Part shown: positions 9,760 through 20,119 of the stretch, piece by piece | Position numbering within the stretch: position 1 is the stretch's first letter | Layout of the letters: each line of letters begins with the position of its first letter | Assembly: GCF_003432035.1 (NCBI RefSeq) | Contig: NZ_QOHO01000027.1 | Span: 1 to 64,000 of the forward strand | DNA: 64,000 nt | Direction of reading: 5' to 3' | Source: Lacrimispora amygdalina | Lineage (GTDB): Bacteria; Bacillota; Clostridia; Lachnospirales; Lachnospiraceae | The notes under the pieces: generated by a model | Seen by the model: only the letters and a program-made list of their open reading frames with translations | What the model was told of the DNA's origin: nothing | Database searches by the model: none | Program-made: the position numbers and the translations under genes

Positions 9760-10377
9760 CTATCTCCCCATCATTTCCTGAAATTTACTGACTACTTTTT
9801 TTTCATATTCCGGATCACTTCCGCCCCTGCCAATCCGGTCACAAAGCCCCAGCAGCGCAACTTCATTGATATCCGTTTCCTGTTTCATTTTGCCGGCATT
9901 GCCAAATGGCAGCTTTTCCGTAATATATAAAATGTGCATATGATAACGGACTAATTTTGCAACTGACTTAATCCATGAAACATCACTGGTAAAACAGGAT
10001 AAAAAATCTTCTGTCAGCTGTTCTCCCTTAAAATCATGGTCATAGGAGGTGATTTTTTCTTTTTTTATTTTTGTTGTTCCCGGTTTACCGATGTCATGAA
10101 GCAGCGCTGCCCACATCAGGGTCCGTTCTGACTTACTTTCCTTTTTCCGCTTTGCCGCCTCATTTACCACCATCATAGTATGATTCCATACACTTCCCTC
10201 GGGATGGTAACGTTGTGACTGGGGCGTATCCTTCAGTTTTAAAAGCATGGAAAACGGATAATCAGAAAACCACGGTTCCAGGCTGATCTGTTCCAGATAT
10301 TCACAAGGACAATCATCATGAAGCAGATGAAAGTCTATTTGGTTAAACTGCTGTTCCATATTATTTTTGTCTGACAT
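9760..10377 (-). CDS. HD-domain protein
   Basis: A 205-residue HD-superfamily metal-dependent phosphohydrolase-like protein. The metal ligands are visible as WNHTMMV (first His) and LLHDIGKPGT (HD pair), with later His residues in SYDHDFKGE and VRYHMHIL. The layout resembles the HD half of bacterial tRNA nucleotidyltransferases without the nucleotidyltransferase domain. I choose the ATG at 10377 (AAAGGCGG upstream); an ATG at 10419 overlaps the preceding stop but has no ribosome site. It is the last gene of the glucan-synthase operon. Its substrate is unknown. Confidence 0.8.
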   Translation of the reverse strand: MSDKNNMEQQFNQIDFHLLHDDCPCEYLEQISLEPWFSDYPFSMLLKLKDTPQSQRYHPEGSVWNHTMMVVNEAAKRKKESKSERTLMWAALLHDIGKPGTTKIKKEKITSYDHDFKGEQLTEDFLSCFTSDVSWIKSVAKLVRYHMHILYITEKLPFGNAGKMKQETDINEVALLGLCDRIGRGGSDPEYEKKVVSKFQEMMGR

Positions 10378-10415
10378 AAAATCCGCCTTTCTGCTTATTA
10401 ACTGCCTGGTTTTAA

Positions 10416-12809
10416 TCATACCATAATAAGATGATTTTCTCCATCATCTTCCAGTAAAACCCTGTTTCCCTGAATCAGTTTTCCATCCACTGTAAGCGTT
10501 TCCGTTGTCAGCTTTCCCCTGCTTCTGCTCTCAACCCTGATTTCATAATGAGAGCTCCCATACTTGTATTCGATGGAAAAATCGCCGAAACTCGCAGGCG
10601 TTGCCGGATCAATTACCAGCTCGTTCCCCTCTTTTTGAATACCCAGAAACCAGCTTAACAGTCCCTGATACATCCAGCCTGCGGAACCTGTATACCAGCT
10701 CCAGCCGCCTCTTCCTGTGTAGGGCGGGCTTAAGGATATATCAGCTGTCATTACATATGGTTCTTTTTCATACCGCAGCATATCCTTCTTTTTCTGCGTA
10801 ATGTAAATCGGATTAAGTATGGTGAACAGGGTCTGTGCCATGTCATAATCGTGCTGCATCGCTGCCGCAATTGCCAGCCATACCGCTGCATGGGTATACT
10901 GACCTCCATTTTCCCGAATCCCGGGGATATAATTTTTGATATAACCCGGATTTTTGCTCGTTTTATGAAAAGGAGGCGCCAGAAGTAAGGAAAGAGCATC
11001 CTCTTCCCTTACCAGATAACGCCATGCCGACTGCATCGCTTTCTTTGCCCGCTCTGCCCGGGCTCCTTTTGAGATAACGCTCCAGGACTGGCTGATGGAA
11101 TCAATCATACATTCGTCGTTTTCCTTGGAACCCAGCTTCGATCCGTCGTCATAAAAGGCACGCAGATACCACTCCCCATCCCATGCGTGTTCTTCAATGC
11201 TTTTTAGAAGGGTTTCCCGCTTCTGCTCCAGTTCCTGGCCGTATGCTTTGTCGCCTTCCAGACCGCATAAAGGAATGAACTCACTTAATACGGTATACAA
11301 AAACCAGGCAAGCCAGACACTTTCTCCTTTTCCCAATATTCCAACTTCATTCATACCGTCATTCCAGTCGCCTCCCCCCATAAGGGGAAGTCCATGTTCT
11401 CCGAAGAACGTTCGGTCAATGGTCTTTTTACAATGTTCATAGACACTTTCAAAACGCACGGATACTTCCGGAGTAAACATTATATCATGCTGGTCCTCCT
11501 TTAATGCGGGACCTTTGATATAAGGAACCTGTTCCTTTAGAATTGCTGTATCTCCGGTATTTCGTATATAAGCAGCGGTACAATAAGGCAGCCAGAGCAA
11601 ATCATCGGTTATTCGCGTCCTTACGCCGATTCCCATGGGAGGATGCCACCAATGCTGGACATCCCCCTCTTCAAACTGTCTGCTGCAGGCAGTCAGAATC
11701 TGACTGCGCAGGATACCCGGATCTGTAAAAAGCAGAGAAAGGGTATCCTGAAGCTGATCCCGGAATCCATAAGCTCCTCCGCATTGATAAAATCCTGCTC
11801 TCGCCTGAATACGGCAGGATAACGTCTGATAAAGCAGCCAGCCGTTAACAAGAATATCAACTGCCCTGTCCTTCGTTTTTACCTGAATGGTCCCTAATAA
11901 CCTGTCCCAGCGGGCTCTGACTCTTTCAAGTTCCTGTTGTGCCGCAGCTGCCTCCCTGTATTTGTTTCTGATTTTGTTTATCTCATTCAGACTGCTGCTC
12001 TGCCCAAGCCCAAACACCACAGTTTTACTCTCCTGGGGCTGAATTGCAACCGATACCTGTATAGCGCCGCAGGAATCATAGCATACACCCGTATTGCAGG
12101 TGAGTTTGACCTCCGCTCCCCTGGGTTCCCGGATATTTCCCCTGCGCCCCAGAAACTCCTGTCTGTCTCCGGTATAGCCCACAATCGTTTCACTGGAGAA
12201 CAGGTAGGTAATATTGTTTTGGAAGTTCATGGTATAAATGTTCTTTGCATACAAATATTCATGTTCATTATCATAGGAGGTGAGAATAAAGGGATTGGTC
12301 TGCTCTCTTTGCGTACCCAGAACCCATTCCACATAATAGGTGAGGCTTAAATATTTCACTTTATCTGACTGATTTTTAAGCGTCAGGTTCCATAGCTTCA
12401 ATGATTCATCCAGAGGGCAGAAAACAGTCAGCTCCTGATCAATCTGCGATTCCTCATGAAGAAATCTGCTATATCCAAAACCATGCCTCACCCGGTATAT
12501 GCCCCTGTCAGATCTTCCCAGAGACATAGGCGTTATAACCTCTCCGGTTATTTCATCCAGAATATAGACTGCCTCGCCGGCTCTGTCACTGACCGGATCG
12601 TTGGACCATGGAGTAAGCTTGTTCTCTCTGCTGTTAATGCTCCAGGTAAAGCCCCCGCCCGACTCCGATATCTGGAACCCGAAGTTCTTGTTTGAGATAA
12701 CATTAATCCAGGGTGCCGGCGGCCTGTTATTTCCGTCAAGCAGAATTTCATATTCTCTGCCATCACAGACAAATCCCCCGAAGTCATTAAAAAATTCATA
12801 AGTTTCCAT
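10416..12809 (-). CDS. GH94 phosphorylase module of a cyclic beta-1,2-glucan synthase
   Basis: A 797-residue glycoside hydrolase family 94 protein. The catalytic Asp motif GGGDWNDGMNEVG is intact and the N-terminal half is the usual beta-supersandwich (FFNDFGGFVCDGREYEILL). In Brucella and Agrobacterium this module is the C-terminal part of one very long cyclic glucan synthase (Cgs/NdvB). Here it starts 5 bases after the stop of the upstream gene, in a different frame, with GGAGG 13 bases before the ATG. In Cgs the module sets ring size by phosphorolysing linear beta-1,2-glucan. A free-standing sophorose-oligosaccharide phosphorylase is the alternative. Confidence 0.85.
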   Translation of the reverse strand: METYEFFNDFGGFVCDGREYEILLDGNNRPPAPWINVISNKNFGFQISESGGGFTWSINSRENKLTPWSNDPVSDRAGEAVYILDEITGEVITPMSLGRSDRGIYRVRHGFGYSRFLHEESQIDQELTVFCPLDESLKLWNLTLKNQSDKVKYLSLTYYVEWVLGTQREQTNPFILTSYDNEHEYLYAKNIYTMNFQNNITYLFSSETIVGYTGDRQEFLGRRGNIREPRGAEVKLTCNTGVCYDSCGAIQVSVAIQPQESKTVVFGLGQSSSLNEINKIRNKYREAAAAQQELERVRARWDRLLGTIQVKTKDRAVDILVNGWLLYQTLSCRIQARAGFYQCGGAYGFRDQLQDTLSLLFTDPGILRSQILTACSRQFEEGDVQHWWHPPMGIGVRTRITDDLLWLPYCTAAYIRNTGDTAILKEQVPYIKGPALKEDQHDIMFTPEVSVRFESVYEHCKKTIDRTFFGEHGLPLMGGGDWNDGMNEVGILGKGESVWLAWFLYTVLSEFIPLCGLEGDKAYGQELEQKRETLLKSIEEHAWDGEWYLRAFYDDGSKLGSKENDECMIDSISQSWSVISKGARAERAKKAMQSAWRYLVREEDALSLLLAPPFHKTSKNPGYIKNYIPGIRENGGQYTHAAVWLAIAAAMQHDYDMAQTLFTILNPIYITQKKKDMLRYEKEPYVMTADISLSPPYTGRGGWSWYTGSAGWMYQGLLSWFLGIQKEGNELVIDPATPASFGDFSIEYKYGSSHYEIRVESRSRGKLTTETLTVDGKLIQGNRVLLEDDGENHLIMV

Positions 12810-12814
12810 AAGAC

Positions 12815-15800
12815 TTAATATTCCTCCAGCAGCTCCAATTGATTTTCCTTTACATTAGTAAAATAAATTCCTGTTTTATCTGAAAATACCACCCGTGCTA
12901 CCGTATACAGCAAATCAATCTCTGCAGGGAGCAGCTCATACGTGTGCAGTGTAAAGAAACTTGGCTTCCCGCTTCCGGAATCATAAATACGCAGGGAGCT
13001 TGTCAGATCGTTGATTAATTGATCTACCTCCTGAAGATACCCATATTTGGAATCAATAAGGATAACCAGATCTACCATAACAAGATTGACTCTCAAGTAT
13101 TCGTACGCTTTTAGTACATCCTTTATCGTCCGTTCCTCTTCCATAGACTTTACCATTAACAGAAGAATCGGATTATCTCCGGATATGCCAAATTTCCATA
13201 AGAAACTCTGATTCTTAAAATTACGTCTGATATTTTCATGGGGTCCCCGGTAAATGCCGGCAGGATAAAAGATGGGACTGATCATTTCCTGAAACGAATT
13301 CAGCTGCGTTCTGGTAATCTCCAGATACTTCAGCTCCAGGTTGCTTTGAAGCCGGAACTTTTCCAGGATATCATCAATCCGGTAACTTACATTCAGTTCC
13401 TCCCCAATTTTTACTGCCTCTTTTTTACTGCTGCACACACCGGTAATAAAAGATATGCAGGCTGATTCACCTGCTCCGATACTCAGCCGTCCCCGCAGGC
13501 TCATAATCGGATCGTTGCAAAAACCTGAATCATTAAAAAAGGCAGTGCTGTTAACTACAGAATCGGGATTTTCCAGAGTATTGTTCCTGCCGATAAATCG
13601 TTTTCTGTCATTTTCAAATTCTATTTTTTGACTTAATACAGCACTGGTTTTTGCCATATGCATCACATAAGGATTGTCGGGTTCTTTCCTTTGCCGCCTT
13701 TTGGTCAGAAAAATATCCTGATCCTTTAAATACTCACTTTCAAGAAAGAGCTTATTAAACGCCGGATGGCTGATCTCTGCCATATGGGTATCATCTGCCA
13801 CTTCCATATAACTGGTCACTTCCAGCTGTTTTTCCTCATTTCCATGATTGGTTAATGTGATCTTGCGTATCTCAAAATTGTGATCCGCATCCAGACTGAC
13901 AACCATATGCGTCGAGATATCCCCATCCCTGCGTTTAAATTCCGCCTGGTGCGGGCTGAATACCACCTGGTAATCATCCGGCTCTGTACTGGTGGGATGA
14001 TAGGCTGCACTCCAGTATTTCCCCTGCTTCATATCCTTGATATAGATATAGTTACCTGTATTCTCATAAATATCTGATCTCCAGCGGTAAAGCATACGGT
14101 CCTCATATTTACTGAAGCCATCCCCATCTGAAGTAATCATCAGGGAATACTTCCCGTTTGACAGATAATTTACAACCGGCGGGTTTTCACCTGCATGACT
14201 GATATAACGGTCATTGTAACGGTCTTCTGTAAATAGAGACTTTCCGATTTTAATCGTATACCCCTGTCTTGCAATGGAAATCAAATATGACTGGCGCTTT
14301 TCTTCCAGCAGAACTTCCGTGGCCTTTATCATCATTTCCGCATGAAACCGTTCCCGGAGAATCCCTTCATTGAGGTAATTATTAATTGCTGCCAGATTCA
14401 TCCCCTGATGATGTGCCATATAGGATTTTACAATGCAGTAAGGTGTCAGTTCCACAGAGTTTGGTACATTAAAATCAACGGATTCATAAAAACCGTAATC
14501 GCCGAAAGCCCCTAATTCTTTCAGCCTCCTTAAATTACTGATACATTCCTTTTCTGCAGTATCCAGTGCCAGTATTGTTGCATAGGGTGCAACTACCAGG
14601 GAATTTTTCCGGACCGGCTGAAGCCTTATCTTTGGAACACCGAATGCTTTATACTGGTAATTCGCATTTAAATCAAAACGGTAATATTGGGATTCTGATA
14701 TCCCCCAGGGGATTTCTGCCTCCTTTGCATACTTCATCTGCTGGAGTACCGCTGCCCTGGAGGTCTGTTCATAGACAGAACCTTCATATTCCTTTAGTAC
14801 AAGTCCTGGCATCAGAAATTCAAACATCGTACCGCTCCAGGATACAAAGCATGGAATACCCTTTACTACAGTCAGCGGTCTTCCCAGCTTATACCAGTGT
14901 TTTAAAGGCACTTCTCCCATTGCTACAGCAAGAAGACTTGTAAGCGATGATTCCGATGCCATCAGGTCGTAGCAGCCCTCATCCAGCGTATGTGAGGAAA
15001 CATGATATCCTATATGAAACAGCATTCTCTTTTCATTAAACAAAAACCGAAAATCAACATTTGCCATCATGCTGTCTATTTTACTGCACAGTTTTCTGAT
15101 CCGGTCAATCATGCTGTTTGCAAATTTATTATCCTCTGCCGCGATGCGGCATAATGTGGGATAAGAAGAAAGCAGTTCTTCTTTTAGCTTTAAAGCCGAA
15201 GCTTCATTCACAATACTGTCGATGAGGTTCATTAAATGTCTGGTCATGCGGTAACCGGAAGACGGTTTCAGTTCTCTCTCGTTTAAATTTTCCCATATAT
15301 CTGCAAGGTCTTCGATCAGTTCCCCTATCTTCTGGTATCCTGTCCTAAGGCTGTTTTCGGATGGATTTCCTGTTCTTTGCTTTATCTCTTCATTGCTGTT
15401 TCTTATTGCTATCCTGAGTTCTGAAAGTAAATCATCGGGGCAGACCGGCTTGCCGATCTGTTCCAGAAGGCCGTTTTTCAGGGCAATCATATGACCCCAG
15501 AAATTACCGCTGTCCACCGTTGATATATAAGCAGGATTAAGCACCTCCAGCGTTTCAATATGATACCAGTTATAAAGGTGTCCCTTCCATTTTTCCATTT
15601 TCTGTACCGTCTCCATCAGGTTTTCTGCTGCCTCCACTGTGGAGCTTAAAGTCTCAAATCCCAGATCTCTGGCTGAAAGAATTGACAGAAACTGAAGTCC
15701 GATATTGGTGGGCGATGTTTTATCGCTGATTTTTTCAACCTTTGAAACCTTATAATTATCCGGACAAAGCCAGTTATTTTCCTTTGTGGAAAATTCTTTA

Positions 15801-18800
15801 AAAAACTGCCAGGTCCTGCGGGCAGTATCCATAAGCAGTTCCTTATCCTCTGCATGATCCCGCTGATGCAGCTTCTTTTCCGGCTGACTGATCCCATAAG
15901 CAATTTCAGAAGCAAGAAACCAGTCCGCCATGAGGAGCGCTGCTAAAATCATTCCCGGCAGGGGCAGATTCCCCGAACATAAGATGAATAAAAGACAAAA
16001 TGCCGGGAGGAGGGAACTCCACATGGTGAGAAAATAACCTTTTCTGGTATTGATGACAGAAGCATCCACTGCCTCTGCCGTATTCCAGCGAAGCAGATTT
16101 TTTTTGCTGATCAAAATCCGGTACAGGGTTCTGACGATTGCATCCAGTGCAACATAAGCACGATAGGGTGTAATCGTAAACTCCAGGAATGCTCTTATCA
16201 ACATCACAGCCAGGTCTTTTAAAAAGCCCTTATACACTATCGCAAGCTTTGGCCGGATAAGCTTTTGGGTACCCACAGCAAATAATAAAATAACCAGATT
16301 AAACAGATCATTAAAGAAAACAAGAGGCAGCCAAAGATAAAACGCTTCTGGCATCCATAGCAGATTCAGCAATACAAACAAGGTTTTGCTCAAAGGAACC
16401 AGGCTGCGTCTGAGGTTATCAAAAATCTTCCATTTCGATAACAGGCTCAGACTTCTTCCATCCCCCGTCTTATTCACGAACAGCCATGGCAGAAGCTGCC
16501 AGTCGCCGCGCAGCCACCGGTGCTCCCTTTTCGTAAAGGATAAAACGCTGTTGGGAAAATTGTCCATAATCTTAGCTGTACTGGAGAAAGCCGTCCGTGC
16601 ATAACAGCTCTCAAAAAGATCATGGCTGAGTATGCGGTTTTCCGGTACTTTATTATGAAGCACCGTGCGAAAGGCTTTTCTGTCATAGATACCCTTCCCG
16701 ATATAGATCCCTTCATTAAAAATATCCTGATAAATATCTGATATTACGGTTCCATAATGTGCAAGACCAGATTCTCCTCCGAAAATTTTTGTAAATCTGC
16801 TGCCATTTCTATCCGGAATGTGGTTTCTAACCGAAGGCTGAATGATGACATAACCTTCCAAAACCTTCTGACCTGCCGGATCCAGAACTGGTTTATTTAA
16901 TGGATGATCAATTAACCCCACCAGTTTTGCCGCATTGTCACGAATGAGATTCGTATCTGCATCCAGTGTAATCACATACCGGAAGGTGGTAAGCAGTTGT
17001 TCCTCACAATAAACATCGGAAAAAGTGGTATTCTCTTTTCCTGTACCGTCTAAGAGATTATTGAACTCTTCCAGTTTTCCTCTCTTGCGCTCCCAGCCCA
17101 TATAACAGTTCTCTGCCTCATTCCATTTACGGCAGCGGAAAAACAGGGAAAAGCGCTGATGCTCTGACGGATAGAGTTCATTCAGTTCATTCATGCGGGC
17201 AGCGAGGGCATTGCGGATTACATCATCCTTTGGCATGAACTGGTCCCCGGAATCTTCAAAATCAAGGAGCAATGCAAAAAAGAGGTTTGGCTGCCGGTTT
17301 GCGAGATAATGCTTTTGCAGACGCTCCATGTATTCCAGCCCTTGTTCCTTTGAGGAGACGATGACCGGCATGACTACAAAGGTTCTTGCATCTTCCGGGA
17401 TCTCCTTAAGATAATCAAGGGCCGGAATTTTTCTAACCGTTATTCTTCTGGTGAAAATGAAATTAATAATTTCCATGGAAATGCCGGTCAACAGCGGCAT
17501 GACCGCCAGCAGGATAATCACAGACCGGCTTACCGTCTGCATTTTTCCAAGTGTCCGAAACGCACACAGCAGGCATGCTCCCAGCCCCAGAAACATAAGA
17601 AACAGGGATAAGAAATAAAGAAAACCTTTTGCATTCCATTTTTTCTTAATCCTTAGGGGAATCGGCTTTCCCAATGCCTTTGCTTTTAGAACCGGATATC
17701 CCTTTCCTAACAGATAGGCCCCCACATGATGGGAACAATGCAGACCTTCCCGTCCCTGTATTGCCAGTTCCAGGCAGTCTTTTGCAATCTTTTCTTCCAT
17801 CAGCCGGTAACGGAGAGATAATTTCACAATTATTCCGCGGTACATGCCTCTGGATTCCAAATCCATATTTGAATAGACACCTGCCGGATCCTGGGACAAA
17901 ATCTGCTCCAGACAGGAGTATTTTTCAAAAAACTTTTCCTCATCGATCTCATTCATGTCTCTTAAGCTGACAATTAACGTCCTGATATTTGTCTCGAGAA
18001 ATGACTGGATTTTTCCTTCTTCCTGGAATACAGAAGAGTTTCTCACCTGTCTGTCCTTTGATCCAAAATGATATTCCAGGTATCTTTGAATGGATGCCTC
18101 ATCAAAGGACATATTTTTCATCAGATAGATGACATGAGCGTGAAATGAGTAGTTAAACGGAAGGCTGTCCTCTGTTTTGCAAAGAAGCGCTGATAAATCA
18201 GCCGGTCCCTGGCTGCGCTCCAGCTTTTCCCTTAAAAACTGTTCCGCCCTGGACTTCACTTCAATCATATGAAGAATTTCATCTGCAACTGCAATAATTT
18301 CTTCCAGAATGCAAAAGCCCAGCATTTCCGGCAGAACCCAGATCTCCTTGTCTGTAAGTGCTATCTTCTGCTGATAAGCTGTCAGCATCACTGAGATGTT
18401 TTCTTCACTCAGATGTCCGCCGGTAAGAGACACCATCTTTTTCGCTACAACATAGATCCGGGGAAAGTTATAGTATTCTTTTACCTTCAGAATTGGCAAT
18501 ACAGCATAGCTCGTTCCGGAAGTACGTACTTTTTTCATCTCCCTGTACATCATCTGGAAATTATCATAGAGCCAGCGTGCAGCCGGTATCAGGGAAATGA
18601 TGCCTGGAGACAGAGCAGAGATCGTGTCTCTGATCTTATTGAGTTTTTTATAAGCAGCCTGATTGTAATCATTAAGAACAAAGCTGTTCCCGGTCAGCCT
18701 CACCTGACTGTGTCCTTCTGCCAGCTCAAACATCTGCTTCTCCCATTCAGCCGGCCCCGGCTTATTTCCTGTTTCCTGAAAGCAGGACGGAAAACGCACG

Positions 18801-18934
18801 TTCTTATTAAAATGGTAAAGCCGGTAATATAACAGAAACAGAATCAGGCAGATTAAGAAACTCAGAATTAATAAAATGACCGGCAGAAACGGTGAATTTA
18901 TGTTAAAATTAATTTTATCCAGAAAGATCTGCAA
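12815..18934 (-). CDS. Cyclic beta-1,2-glucan synthase (GT84 plus glycoamylase-like module)
   Basis: About 2039 residues, Cgs/NdvB-like. Reading order is: an N-terminal membrane helix; a soluble region; two membrane helices; the GT84 domain with the nucleotide-sugar motif TLDADTNL and the HRWLRGDWQLLPWL segment; further membrane helices; a glycoamylase-like domain (KTSPTNIGLQ to SWSGTMFEFLMPG); and a GH94-type beta-sandwich. It polymerises UDP-glucose into beta-1,2-glucan at the inner membrane. Only the TTG at 18934 has a strong ribosome site (AAGGAGGAG, 8 bases); an in-frame ATG at 18979 has none. Together with the next gene the total (about 2840 residues) equals a full Cgs. Confidence 0.88.
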   Translation of the reverse strand: MQIFLDKINFNINSPFLPVILLILSFLICLILFLLYYRLYHFNKNVRFPSCFQETGNKPGPAEWEKQMFELAEGHSQVRLTGNSFVLNDYNQAAYKKLNKIRDTISALSPGIISLIPAARWLYDNFQMMYREMKKVRTSGTSYAVLPILKVKEYYNFPRIYVVAKKMVSLTGGHLSEENISVMLTAYQQKIALTDKEIWVLPEMLGFCILEEIIAVADEILHMIEVKSRAEQFLREKLERSQGPADLSALLCKTEDSLPFNYSFHAHVIYLMKNMSFDEASIQRYLEYHFGSKDRQVRNSSVFQEEGKIQSFLETNIRTLIVSLRDMNEIDEEKFFEKYSCLEQILSQDPAGVYSNMDLESRGMYRGIIVKLSLRYRLMEEKIAKDCLELAIQGREGLHCSHHVGAYLLGKGYPVLKAKALGKPIPLRIKKKWNAKGFLYFLSLFLMFLGLGACLLCAFRTLGKMQTVSRSVIILLAVMPLLTGISMEIINFIFTRRITVRKIPALDYLKEIPEDARTFVVMPVIVSSKEQGLEYMERLQKHYLANRQPNLFFALLLDFEDSGDQFMPKDDVIRNALAARMNELNELYPSEHQRFSLFFRCRKWNEAENCYMGWERKRGKLEEFNNLLDGTGKENTTFSDVYCEEQLLTTFRYVITLDADTNLIRDNAAKLVGLIDHPLNKPVLDPAGQKVLEGYVIIQPSVRNHIPDRNGSRFTKIFGGESGLAHYGTVISDIYQDIFNEGIYIGKGIYDRKAFRTVLHNKVPENRILSHDLFESCYARTAFSSTAKIMDNFPNSVLSFTKREHRWLRGDWQLLPWLFVNKTGDGRSLSLLSKWKIFDNLRRSLVPLSKTLFVLLNLLWMPEAFYLWLPLVFFNDLFNLVILLFAVGTQKLIRPKLAIVYKGFLKDLAVMLIRAFLEFTITPYRAYVALDAIVRTLYRILISKKNLLRWNTAEAVDASVINTRKGYFLTMWSSLLPAFCLLFILCSGNLPLPGMILAALLMADWFLASEIAYGISQPEKKLHQRDHAEDKELLMDTARRTWQFFKEFSTKENNWLCPDNYKVSKVEKISDKTSPTNIGLQFLSILSARDLGFETLSSTVEAAENLMETVQKMEKWKGHLYNWYHIETLEVLNPAYISTVDSGNFWGHMIALKNGLLEQIGKPVCPDDLLSELRIAIRNSNEEIKQRTGNPSENSLRTGYQKIGELIEDLADIWENLNERELKPSSGYRMTRHLMNLIDSIVNEASALKLKEELLSSYPTLCRIAAEDNKFANSMIDRIRKLCSKIDSMMANVDFRFLFNEKRMLFHIGYHVSSHTLDEGCYDLMASESSLTSLLAVAMGEVPLKHWYKLGRPLTVVKGIPCFVSWSGTMFEFLMPGLVLKEYEGSVYEQTSRAAVLQQMKYAKEAEIPWGISESQYYRFDLNANYQYKAFGVPKIRLQPVRKNSLVVAPYATILALDTAEKECISNLRRLKELGAFGDYGFYESVDFNVPNSVELTPYCIVKSYMAHHQGMNLAAINNYLNEGILRERFHAEMMIKATEVLLEEKRQSYLISIARQGYTIKIGKSLFTEDRYNDRYISHAGENPPVVNYLSNGKYSLMITSDGDGFSKYEDRMLYRWRSDIYENTGNYIYIKDMKQGKYWSAAYHPTSTEPDDYQVVFSPHQAEFKRRDGDISTHMVVSLDADHNFEIRKITLTNHGNEEKQLEVTSYMEVADDTHMAEISHPAFNKLFLESEYLKDQDIFLTKRRQRKEPDNPYVMHMAKTSAVLSQKIEFENDRKRFIGRNNTLENPDSVVNSTAFFNDSGFCNDPIMSLRGRLSIGAGESACISFITGVCSSKKEAVKIGEELNVSYRIDDILEKFRLQSNLELKYLEITRTQLNSFQEMISPIFYPAGIYRGPHENIRRNFKNQSFLWKFGISGDNPILLLMVKSMEEERTIKDVLKAYEYLRVNLVMVDLVILIDSKYGYLQEVDQLINDLTSSLRIYDSGSGKPSFFTLHTYELLPAEIDLLYTVARVVFSDKTGIYFTNVKENQLELLEEY

Positions 18935-19018
18935 TAGAAGCTCCTCCTTATTTAAGAAATCCTTCAAATATAATGTCATCTTTTTTAGTTAGCTTGCCTA
19001 TTTTTATAAAAAAACAGC

Positions 19019-19033
19019 ACAATATTATATTGT
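19019..19033 (-). promoter_or_regulatory. Palindrome over a putative -10 of the glucan-synthase operon
   Basis: ACAATAT-T-ATATTGT is a perfect 15-base palindrome. On the minus strand it contains TATAAT (19024-19029), placed about 90 bases before the TTG start of the glucan synthase. No good -35 is seen. It could be a repressor-covered promoter. Confidence 0.35.
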
Positions 19034-19073
19034 TACATTTTTTATAGTTTTTATCCTGAAAAAGAAAAAATGA

Positions 19074-19132
19074 AAAAGAATGAACAGATAAAACCTTATT
19101 ACATGAATAAGGTTCAACCTGCTCATTCTTTT
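19074..19132 (-). terminator. Terminator at the end of the agr-headed biosynthetic operon
   Basis: A two-level hairpin. The inner stem is AACCTTATT / AATAAGGTT (19092-19100, 19106-19114). The outer arms AAAAGAATGAACAG / CTGCTCATTCTTTT have one mismatch. It begins 55 bases past the acyltransferase stop and ends in a T-rich run on the minus strand, separating the biosynthetic operon from the glucan synthase. Confidence 0.85.
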
Positions 19133-19186
19133 AACTCTTACAGTCCATTTAATCTTGCCATTATTTCGTAAATAAGGCTTAAGTTA

Positions 19187-20119
19187 CTATATTAAAGTGG
19201 TCACATTTTCCCTGCATATGGTGTCAAAAGTATCGAACCGGCAGGCATCTTCCATGGATCTTGAGATTTTAGTCAATCCCTTCCCAAGTCCTGCCTCAAT
19301 AAAATGTCTGGTTCCTGACTGGGCGAGTGAGGAAATTAATTTTCCCCACTTCACGGTGCTGTACATGTTTCGTATCAACTCCTCCGAAAGATCGTCAGCT
19401 TTCCATAAAATGCTCTGATCGATGGCTGACACCACAGGAATAGCGGAATCAACCACTTTGATCTTCGCTGCGCTGACCGACAAATCCCTCTCCGGTATAT
19501 GATACAGGGGAGTGTGAAATGCAAATTTGGAATCAATGGTATAAATATTGAGCGCCCCCCTCTCTGCTGCCAAATCACATACCGACTGAATGAAATTCTC
19601 ATATCCTGAAATTCCAAAGCAATAGGGATTATTTTCGCAGGCGATAAACACCTTGTTCTCACACTGGCTGTCCTTTATAATCTGAACAAGCTCATCCTTT
19701 TCAAATCCGATGATGGTTGCCATACCCTCTTTTTTACTTTCTTTCCGGTTGATTTCATAAAGCAAAAAAGCCCCATCCTCAAACGTAATGGCATGACTGC
19801 AAGCCAGTGCTGTTATGAGTCCCATGCTGTACCCAATCAGATAGTTAGGAACGGCGCCGTGGGAGACATACCACTCATACATGGTATAATCACAGGTATA
19901 GATCGTCAGCCAGTTATAGAAATTATTTTCCGTATCCAGGGGATCGCCATTAAGATAGGCATCAATATCCAGTTCATATCTGTCTTTTAATACGGCTGAC
20001 AGCTGACGGATTCTTTTTCTTTCCTTCTCGGGAATTTTATGGATTGCCTTCCGGTAATCCGTACCGATTCCGGCAAACATCATTGCCATATTGTTTTTCT
20101 TTTCAAGGTTACGTTCCAC
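19187..20119 (-). CDS. Malonyl-CoA:ACP transacylase-like acyltransferase
   Basis: A 310-residue FabD-fold acyltransferase that would load extender units, presumably malonyl, onto the cluster's acyl carrier proteins. The active-site elbow reads GYSMG with Ser98 (GHSxG in most family members, so His is Tyr here), and the partner His lies in FAFHTPLYH. The oxyanion start MMFAGIG is a variant of the usual FPGQG. The start is a GTG with AGGAG 6 bases upstream. The start overlaps the stop of a small membrane-protein gene, implying translational coupling. It is the last gene of the operon. Confidence 0.85.
   Translation of the reverse strand: MERNLEKKNNMAMMFAGIGTDYRKAIHKIPEKERKRIRQLSAVLKDRYELDIDAYLNGDPLDTENNFYNWLTIYTCDYTMYEWYVSHGAVPNYLIGYSMGLITALACSHAITFEDGAFLLYEINRKESKKEGMATIIGFEKDELVQIIKDSQCENKVFIACENNPYCFGISGYENFIQSVCDLAAERGALNIYTIDSKFAFHTPLYHIPERDLSVSAAKIKVVDSAIPVVSAIDQSILWKADDLSEELIRNMYSTVKWGKLISSLAQSGTRHFIEAGLGKGLTKISRSMEDACRFDTFDTICRENVTTLI

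Noticed and set aside
11937..12350. 137-codon plus-strand frame inside the GH94 gene
   Set aside because: It is fully antisense to an intact GH94 domain, has no ribosome site and no recognisable motifs.
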